DNA from: Halopseudomonas bauzanensis
GTDB lineage: Bacteria; Pseudomonadota; Gammaproteobacteria; Pseudomonadales; Pseudomonadaceae
Direction of reading: 5' to 3'
Assembly: GCF_900114735.1 (NCBI RefSeq)
Contig: NZ_FOUA01000001.1
Location: 1,066,278 to 1,130,277 of the forward strand
Length of the DNA: 64,000 nt
In this document: positions 57,733-64,000 of the stretch, in pieces
How the letters are laid out: each line of letters begins with the position of its first letter
Position numbering within the stretch: the first letter of the stretch is position 1
Notes under the pieces: generated by a model
Databases searched by the model: none
Told to the model about the DNA's origin: nothing
The model's input: only the letters and a program-made list of their open reading frames with translations
Made by a program: the position numbers and the translations under genes

Positions 57733-57753
57733 CGCCTGCGCAGAAGGCAGGCG
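57733..57753 (-). promoter_or_regulatory. Candidate trp attenuator hairpin
   Basis: Seven-base-pair stem CGCCTGC (57733-57739 on the plus strand; complement 57747-57753), 7-nt loop, beginning 9 nt after the leader-peptide stop and followed on the transcript by CCCGGTTTGTGTGTG. The T-rich tail is weak, so it may be the terminator or one of two competing stems. Confidence 0.5.
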
Positions 57754-57761
57754 AAAGAAGT

Positions 57762-57806
57762 TCAGGGACGCCAACGCCAGCGGGCGAGCGCCTTCATCAT
57801 TCCCAT
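57762..57806 (-). CDS. trpL: trp leader peptide
   Basis: A 14-codon frame starting at ATG 57806 (or 57800/57797) reads MGMMKALARWRWRP and stops 73 bp before trpE. Two Trp codons separated by one Arg codon near its end are the mark of a ribosome-sensed attenuator; attenuation of trpE is known in P. putida. A hairpin follows. Exact start uncertain; ribosome site is poor. Confidence 0.65.
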   Translation of the reverse strand: MGMMKALARWRWRP

Positions 57807-57870
57807 CAGTATGCGGTTGCTGACAAACACGGCTGATCCATCGATTCGGTGAACAGGTAACGCTGCAAGA

Positions 57871-58548
57871 CTATATGAGCGCATCGAGCGAATCAACCAG
57901 CAGGTCCGGCTCCTCCAGTGCAACCGACCGGCCATGGTTGTAACCGTAGCTGACCGCGACCACCCTGACGCCGGCGGCGCGAGCGGCCAGTACATCGTTG
58001 CGCGAATCACCGATGAACAGGCTCTGCTGCGCGGTCACGCCAGCGGCGGACATGACCTGTAGCAGCCCCGCCGGATCGGGCTTCTTCACTGGCAGGGTAT
58101 CGCCACCGATAATCCAGTCGAAGCGGCCCAGCCCTTTCTCTTCCAGCAACGGCGCAACGAAGCGTTCGGGTTTATTGGTGATCACCGCCAACGCCACTTG
58201 CCGCGCCCGCAGCCAGTCCAGCAGCGCCGACACGCCCGGGTAGACGGTGGTAGCGTCATGGCCGCCGGAATAGGCCTGCATGAAATCGGCCAGCGCCGCC
58301 TGGGCCTCGGCCTCGTCCACGTTCGCATGATCAATACTATCGGCCAGTGCACGGCGCACCAAGACCAGGGCACCATTGCCAACCCAGTCCTTTACCCGCG
58401 CGACGCCGGCGGCCGGACGATTGCGCAGGGCCAGTACCTGGTCCACCGCTGCCGCCAGATCCGGCACCGAGTCGACCAGAGTGCCGTCCAGATCGAACAT
58501 CACCAGGCGTGGCAAGGCACCGTCGAACAGCCGCTCCAGCTCGCTCAT
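57871..58548 (-). CDS. gph: Phosphoglycolate phosphatase
   Basis: Gph removes phosphate from 2-phosphoglycolate, a by-product of DNA repair. The 225-residue HAD-family enzyme has motif I MFDLDGTLVDSVPD, motif II in AVITNKPERFV, motif III Lys and motif IV VKKPDPAGLLQV and FIGDSRNDVLAARAAG. It overlaps nothing but lies 1 bp from rpe, which it follows, so both are one unit. The rpe-gph-trpE order is standard in pseudomonads. The trp leader region begins 65 bp downstream. Confidence 0.95.
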   Translation of the reverse strand: MSELERLFDGALPRLVMFDLDGTLVDSVPDLAAAVDQVLALRNRPAAGVARVKDWVGNGALVLVRRALADSIDHANVDEAEAQAALADFMQAYSGGHDATTVYPGVSALLDWLRARQVALAVITNKPERFVAPLLEEKGLGRFDWIIGGDTLPVKKPDPAGLLQVMSAAGVTAQQSLFIGDSRNDVLAARAAGVRVVAVSYGYNHGRSVALEEPDLLVDSLDALI

Positions 58549-58549
58549 G

Positions 58550-59224
58550 CTAGCGCTTCACCTGGGCCAGTTCGGCGCGCATCTGATCGATCACAGTCTT
58601 GTAATCCGGCGCATTGAAAATGGCCGAGCCGGCAACAAAGGTGTCAGCGCCCGCTTCGGCTACCTGCCGGATGTTCTGCACGTTCACGCCGCCATCGACT
58701 TCCAGGCGGATATCCCGCCCGCTGGCGTCGATCAGCGCCCGCGCCTCGCGCAGCTTGTCGAGGGTGCCGGGGATGAATTTCTGCCCACCGAAACCGGGGT
58801 TGACGCTCATCAGCAGGATCATGTCTACCTTATCCATCACGTACTTCAAGGCATCCAGCGAGGTTGCCGGGTTGAACACCAGCCCGGCCTTGGCGCCACC
58901 TGATTTGATCAGTTGCAGGGAGCGATCAACGTGGTCGCTGGCTTCCGGATGAAAGGTGATGAAGGACGCGCCGGCTTCGAGGAAATCACCGATGATGCGG
59001 TCGACGGGGCGGACCATCAGATGCACGTCAATGGGCGCGGTAACGCCGTATTTGCGCAACGCAGTGCAGACCATCGGGCCAATGGTCAGGTTGGGTACGT
59101 AGTGGTTGTCCATCACATCGAAATGAACAATGTCGGCACCCGCCGCCAGCACCCGATCCACATCTTCCCCGAGACGGGCGAAGTCGGCAGAGAGAATGGA
59201 CGGGGCTATCGCGTAATCAGGCAT
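58550..59224 (-). CDS. rpe: Ribulose-phosphate 3-epimerase
   Basis: Rpe interconverts ribulose-5-phosphate and xylulose-5-phosphate in the pentose phosphate pathway. The 224-residue TIM barrel has [34 protein letters not shown] with metal ligands, and [14 protein letters not shown]. The start [15 protein letters not shown] is the family start. First gene of the rpe-gph unit; 81 bp from djlA. Confidence 0.98.
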   Translation of the reverse strand: MPDYAIAPSILSADFARLGEDVDRVLAAGADIVHFDVMDNHYVPNLTIGPMVCTALRKYGVTAPIDVHLMVRPVDRIIGDFLEAGASFITFHPEASDHVDRSLQLIKSGGAKAGLVFNPATSLDALKYVMDKVDMILLMSVNPGFGGQKFIPGTLDKLREARALIDASGRDIRLEVDGGVNVQNIRQVAEAGADTFVAGSAIFNAPDYKTVIDQMRAELAQVKR

Positions 59225-59305
59225 GGCAGACCTCTGGGATAATCGGAACCCGGGTATTCTACCCTCTCGAGCAGCACTCGTGGGGATGCGCTGGCTGCGC
59301 GCCCG

Positions 59306-60091
59306 TCAGCGGAAGCCGCGATACCGCCGGATCTTCTCGTAGGCCTGCTGGATCCGGTGGACTTGCTCACCCGCTGCGGCCAACTCGGCTTCACCCGCAC
59401 CAGCGGCCAGTTGCTTATCCGGGTGATGACGGCTGAGCAGCCGGCGATAGGCGCGCTTGATCTGCGCCGGTTCCGCGTCGAGCTCAATGCCCAGCACGGC
59501 CGCAGCCTGCTGCAGCCCACCACCGGCGGAAACCGGGGCGGCGCTGCCCGGGCGGCGGCGCTGGTGGCGCTGTTGCATCCGCTGCTGCTCGGCCTTGCCC
59601 AGGCCGGCAATGACGGCCCAGCGGTCGAGCAGCTGGCGCGCGGCCGTACTCGGCTGCCCCTGTACCAGCGCCATGCGCCAGCAACCATCGAGCAACTCGG
59701 CATTGCGCCCCGGCTGCTGGCGGCACAAGCGGCGCAGTTGCCTCTCCATAGTGGTGGCCGGCAACTTGCCCCGGTTGAAATCGGCCATGGCGGCCAACCG
59801 TTGTGACTCATCCAGGCGGTACTGCTGCATCAGTTCCCGAGCCAACTGCAGGTGCTCGGGCGTTACCCTGCCATAGGCCTTGGCCATACGCCCCAGACAG
59901 AGAAAAAGCACCTGCTGGAATTCCGGCCTCAGCCCCAGCCGCCGCCCCAGCTGCGCCGGCAACTCGGACCAGCGCCGCAAACCCCAATGCCGGTCCAGCG
60001 CATGGCCGAGTACCCCACCGAGAATACCGCCGGGCACGCCGGCAACGGCACTTCCCAACAGCACACCCACTACGGTCATCGGCCACAACAT
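59306..60091 (-). CDS. djlA: DjlA-like membrane-anchored J-domain protein
   Basis: DjlA is an inner-membrane DnaK co-chaperone. The 261-residue protein has an N-terminal membrane span (MTVVGVLLGSAVAGVPGGILGGVLG, glycine-rich), a TerB-like helical middle (about 45-150) and a C-terminal J domain with the HPD motif (RRLLSRHHPDKQLA). The start at 60091 gives the usual short periplasmic N-terminus; the open frame extends further but overlaps murU. It follows murU by 1 bp. It ends 81 bp before rpe. Confidence 0.9.
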   Translation of the reverse strand: MLWPMTVVGVLLGSAVAGVPGGILGGVLGHALDRHWGLRRWSELPAQLGRRLGLRPEFQQVLFLCLGRMAKAYGRVTPEHLQLARELMQQYRLDESQRLAAMADFNRGKLPATTMERQLRRLCRQQPGRNAELLDGCWRMALVQGQPSTAARQLLDRWAVIAGLGKAEQQRMQQRHQRRRPGSAAPVSAGGGLQQAAAVLGIELDAEPAQIKRAYRRLLSRHHPDKQLAAGAGEAELAAAGEQVHRIQQAYEKIRRYRGFR

Positions 60092-60092
60092 A

Positions 60093-60770
<678 letters not shown>

Positions 60771-60773
60771 CTA

Positions 60774-61784
60774 TTACAACTCCAGACTGTCCAGCAAGCG
60801 GCTCAGCGGGGCCAGCCGCGCATCGCTGCCGCAGGCGTCACGCAGGTATTGCACGAAGCGCGGTGCATCTTCCAGATAATGCGGCTTGCCATCGCGATAG
60901 CGGATGCGGGCGAAGATGCCCAGCACCTTGAGGTGACGCTGCACCCCCATCAGCCGGGACTGACCAAGAAAGGTGTCAAAGTGCGCCGGCAAGCCGATAC
61001 CTGCTGCGCGCGCCTGTTCCCAGTAGCGGCCGATCCAGCGCTCACGCTCGGCCAGCGGCAGATTGAAGAAGGCATCGGCAAACAGCGAGGTCACGTCATA
61101 ACTGGCTGGGCCGTACAACGCATCCTGAAAATCCAGCACACCAGGCTCGCCCGGGGCCGTCATCAGGTTGCGCGGCATGTAGTCCCGATGCACGAAGACC
61201 TTGTTCTCGGCCAGATGGCTGTCCAGCAATGTAGTGCACAAGGTTTCCCAGTCCGCCCGCTGCTCGGCATTCAGCTCATGCTGCAGATGTCGGGCGACAA
61301 ACCAATCAGGAAACAGCGCCAGCTCACGGCGCAATACCGCTTCATCGTACTCGGGCAGCTCACCCGGCCGACTACTGGCCTGCCAGCGCACCAGGGCGCT
61401 GATGGCCCCGGCGTACAGCCGCTCCAGCTCAGCATCGCTCACCCCGGCCTGGATACTCTGCAGATAGGTGCGCGCGCCCAGATCCTCCAGCAGCAGAAAG
61501 CCCTGTTGCGGGTCGGCGGCGAGAATGGCGGGTGTCTTCACGCCGGCGGCGGCCAGCAAACCGGCGATCCGGATAAATGGCCGCACGTCTTCCTGCTCCG
61601 GCGGCGCATCCATGATGATCAGGCTGTGCGCCCCATCGCTCCAGCGAAAATAACGGCGAAAACTGGCATCGGCACTGGCCGGTTGCAGCTCGCCGGCACC
61701 GACCTGAGCCCAGCCCTGCTGCTGGTGCGCCTCGGCCAACGCCGCGGGCAACCAAGCCTCCAACAAACTTCGTCTTGCATCCAC
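60774..61784 (-). CDS. amgK: MurNAc/GlcNAc anomeric kinase AmgK
   Basis: AmgK phosphorylates MurNAc and GlcNAc at C1. The protein of about 336 residues has an aminoglycoside phosphotransferase fold: ASFRRYFRW and ADASFRR at the N-lobe, catalytic FVHRDYMPRNLM and metal-binding VLDFQDALYGP. The start is GTG 61784, with GGAGA 8 bases upstream; the frame is open far upstream antisense to lptD but that is not coding. amgK-murU divergent from lptD is the standard pseudomonad order. Confidence 0.93.
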   Translation of the reverse strand: MDARRSLLEAWLPAALAEAHQQQGWAQVGAGELQPASADASFRRYFRWSDGAHSLIIMDAPPEQEDVRPFIRIAGLLAAAGVKTPAILAADPQQGFLLLEDLGARTYLQSIQAGVSDAELERLYAGAISALVRWQASSRPGELPEYDEAVLRRELALFPDWFVARHLQHELNAEQRADWETLCTTLLDSHLAENKVFVHRDYMPRNLMTAPGEPGVLDFQDALYGPASYDVTSLFADAFFNLPLAERERWIGRYWEQARAAGIGLPAHFDTFLGQSRLMGVQRHLKVLGIFARIRYRDGKPHYLEDAPRFVQYLRDACGSDARLAPLSRLLDSLEL

Positions 61785-61949
61785 CTTGGGGTCTCCTGCT
61801 TCCGCACTGGCTCTGGCGCCTAACAATGCTTTATTATCCACGATCTCGATAAGCAGACGCAGCATGCATGTTGCAATTGCCTCGCACAAGGGAGACGCTT
61901 CCGAGTCATCGCGAGCCTGCACGCCCGACTGAATCCCGGATAACGACAA

Positions 61950-64000
61950 ATGGCCTACCCAAAACCACCGTTTCGCCCCTCCTTCTCCCTGCTGCTGGCC
62001 AGCGGACTCCTGCTGGCCCAACCCGCTACCAGCCTGGCGGTCAGCCAGGTCGAATGCCGCGCCGACAGCGCCGGCGGTGGCTGGGTATGTGTGCCACTCG
62101 AAGCCACCGCGGACCTGCCGCCGCGGCCCGGCACGCCGGTGGTACGTACCACCGAAGCAGAGCCGGAGCCCGAACGCGCCGTCAGTGAAATCCGCCAGCC
62201 CGCCGCCAGCCCGCAGACGGCGGACTTCAGCGAACTGGATTGGGTACCCCGCGACCAGTTGACCGAAGCCCAGCAGGCTGCCATCGCCCCCTATTGCAGT
62301 GGCGACTACATCGAGCCGCCGCGGGCCGGTCGGGATGACAACACCCCCTTCGACCAGCTCCCGGTCTATGCCAGCGCCGACTCCAGCAGCTTCGAACAAC
62401 GCAACCAGACCGGCACCCTGCAGGGCGACGTCTTGCTGCAGCAGGGCAGACTCCAGGCCCAGGCCAATGAAGCCAGCTTCGATCAGGGCAACAATCTGGT
62501 CCGCCTGAACGGCGACGTGCGCCTGCGCGACCAGGGTGTGCTGGTACTGGGTGATCGGGCTCAGATGCAGATCGACAGCGGCGAAACCCGTATCGAGCAG
62601 GTACGCTATGTCGTCCACGACGCCAATGCCCGCGGCAGCGCCGAAAAGCTGATGCGCCGCGACGACGCCGTCATCGTCATGACCGATGGCAGCTATACCA
62701 CCTGCTCCCCAGGCAACAACGCCTGGAGCCTGCACAGTGATGATATCGAGCTGGACCGGGAAAAAGGCTGGGGCGAAGCCAAGCATGTGACCCTGAAGGT
62801 GAAGGATGTACCGGTGTTCTATACCCCGTACATCTATTTCCCATTGGATGACCGCCGCCAGACCGGTCTGCTGCCGCCTACCATCAGCAACTCGACCGAC
62901 AACGGCACCGAACTGGTCACGCCTTACTACATCAACATCGCCCCGAACTATGACGCCACCCTGTACCCTCGCCTGATGAGCAAGCGCGGTCTGCAGATGG
63001 AAGGCGAGTTCCGCTACATGCAGCCGGGGCACGAAGGCCAGCTCAGCGCCTCCTTCCTGGATGACCGCGAGTTCGACGACAACCGCTGGCTCTATGGCTG
63101 GGAACACATGGGCGGGCTGCAAAGTCGCTGGACCACCGAGGTCGAGTACTTCGACATCAGCGATCCGTTCTATTTCCAGGACCTGAACAGCTCGCTGGAT
63201 GCCCGCAGCGATACCTATGTCAACCAGCGCGGCGCCGTCACCTACCGGGGCAACGGCTGGCAGTTCCAGGCGGCGGTGCACGCCTATGAACTGGCGACCA
63301 TCACTTCGGTCACGCCCTATGAGCGTCTGCCACAGTTGCGCCTAAATGGTGCCCATTGGCTGGGCGACAGCGGCCTGAAATTCGATTATCGGGCCGAGTA
63401 CGCCTATTTCGACCGGGATCTGGGCCGGGGCTTCCTGGAAGGCAAAAATGGTGTGCACGTTGATGCCTTCGGTCCGATCTCGACACCCGATGAAAACCTC
63501 ATCGGCCTGCAGCGCGCCACCGGCCATCGCGTCAGCCTGAGCCCGCGCCTGAGCTACCCGATGCAGAACAGCTGGGGCTACTTCACCCCCGCGGCTCGCG
63601 TGCAGTCGACCTATTACGATCTGGATTTCGACAAACGCCAGCATCGCGACGTGGCCACCAACCCCGACCTGTTCTTCGATTACGACAACGCCGATACCAA
63701 CCCCTCCAGCACCATTCCGGTGGCCAGTTTCGACGCCGGCCTGTATTTCGACCGTGACACCAGCTGGTTCGGCAAGGATCTGCGGCAGACCCTGGAGCCC
63801 CGCGCTTTCTATCTGTATGCGCCGGACCGCGACCAAAGTGATCAGCCGCTGTTCGACACCAACGAGAATACCTTCAGCTATAACTCGCTATTCCGTGACG
63901 ACCGCTTCAGCGGCAACGACCGCACCGGCGATGCCAACCAACTGGCGCTGGGTGTGACCAGCCGGGCGCTGGAGAGCAATGGTGTTGAACGCGCCCGCGC
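61950..64000 (+). CDS. lptD: LPS-assembly protein LptD (partial, 3' end beyond window)
   Basis: LptD is the outer-membrane beta-barrel that, with LptE, inserts lipopolysaccharide. The first 683 residues are here; the reading frame is open to the window end. A signal peptide (PSFSLLLASGLLLAQPATSLA) is followed by a low-complexity linker, the beta-taco (OstA_N-like) domain about 150-280 (GTLQGDVLLQQG, VRLNGDVRL, and DGSYTTCSPG), and the barrel (FYTPYIYFPLDDRRQTGLLPP). N-terminal cysteines (VEC, WVCVP, YCSGD) are present for the disulfides. The sense-strand barrel shows no break. Confidence 0.96.
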   Translation, partial: MAYPKPPFRPSFSLLLASGLLLAQPATSLAVSQVECRADSAGGGWVCVPLEATADLPPRPGTPVVRTTEAEPEPERAVSEIRQPAASPQTADFSELDWVPRDQLTEAQQAAIAPYCSGDYIEPPRAGRDDNTPFDQLPVYASADSSSFEQRNQTGTLQGDVLLQQGRLQAQANEASFDQGNNLVRLNGDVRLRDQGVLVLGDRAQMQIDSGETRIEQVRYVVHDANARGSAEKLMRRDDAVIVMTDGSYTTCSPGNNAWSLHSDDIELDREKGWGEAKHVTLKVKDVPVFYTPYIYFPLDDRRQTGLLPPTISNSTDNGTELVTPYYINIAPNYDATLYPRLMSKRGLQMEGEFRYMQPGHEGQLSASFLDDREFDDNRWLYGWEHMGGLQSRWTTEVEYFDISDPFYFQDLNSSLDARSDTYVNQRGAVTYRGNGWQFQAAVHAYELATITSVTPYERLPQLRLNGAHWLGDSGLKFDYRAEYAYFDRDLGRGFLEGKNGVHVDAFGPISTPDENLIGLQRATGHRVSLSPRLSYPMQNSWGYFTPAARVQSTYYDLDFDKRQHRDVATNPDLFFDYDNADTNPSSTIPVASFDAGLYFDRDTSWFGKDLRQTLEPRAFYLYAPDRDQSDQPLFDTNENTFSYNSLFRDDRFSGNDRTGDANQLALGVTSRALESNGVERAR

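Noticed and set aside
61785-63281. Minus-strand frame extending amgK by 499 codons across lptD
   Set aside because: Antisense to lptD, no family resemblance; GTG 61784 with ribosome site gives the right AmgK length.

Overview
The window is chromosomal DNA of a gammaproteobacterium in the Pseudomonadaceae. Evidence is the typical Pseudomonas gene blocks (metK / tkt-epd-pgk-fba, lldPDE with lldR, rpe-gph-trpE, lptD divergent from amgK-murU, ahcY-metF next to an rhlE-type helicase), moderately high GC and dense coding. The complete nos cluster points to a denitrifying or N2O-respiring member such as Stutzerimonas or Halopseudomonas. That genus guess is inference; no rRNA gene or tRNA is visible to settle it.

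Layout. 1-7.1 kb: nosR (cut by the window edge), nosZ, nosD, nosF, nosY, nosL and a tatA/E-like gene, a unit for making and electron-feeding nitrous oxide reductase. 7.2-13.0 kb: a soluble CZB chemoreceptor, a CPFA glutaredoxin, a DEDD exonuclease-like protein, then a tight run of a short GT35 protein without the usual PLP lysine, a C4 zinc-finger protein, a lipid kinase and a metallophosphoesterase. 13.0-21.4 kb: yebC-like regulator, a solute-binding lipoprotein coupled to a CDF transporter, a BaiN/HI0933 flavoprotein overlapping tail-to-tail with an Lnt paralogue, two coupled micro-ORFs, dbpA, and a gene-free repeat cluster. 21.4-27.7 kb (minus strand): glycolysis and pentose phosphate genes tkt, epd, pgk, fba and two small unknowns. 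27.8-33.1 kb: methyl cycle genes (ArsR-methyltransferase fusion behind a perfect 28-bp palindrome, metK, ahcY, metF) with an oppositely oriented cytochrome c'-like gene. 33.4-37.7 kb: rhlE-type helicase and a four-gene phospholipid module. 37.7-44.4 kb: lactate use (lldP, lldD, lldE) divergent from lldR, with two operator palindromes. 44.5-53.4 kb: DUF3617 protein, universal stress protein, gcdH with its LysR regulator, a siderophore ABC transporter with a Fur-like site, yceI and cytochrome b561. 53.7-59.2 kb (minus strand): rpe, gph, a trp leader peptide and contiguous trpE-G-D-C. 59.3-64 kb: djlA, murU, amgK and divergent lptD, which runs off the window.

Most of the window is ordinary core genome. 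The less ordinary parts are the GT35/zinc finger/lipid kinase/phosphoesterase run, the phospholipid module, the SahR-like operator, the micro-ORFs before dbpA, the repeat cluster after dbpA, and the unbroken trpE-trpG junction where many Pseudomonas carry a tailocin locus. I found no CRISPR array, insertion sequence, prophage, toxin-antitoxin pair or obvious defence system.
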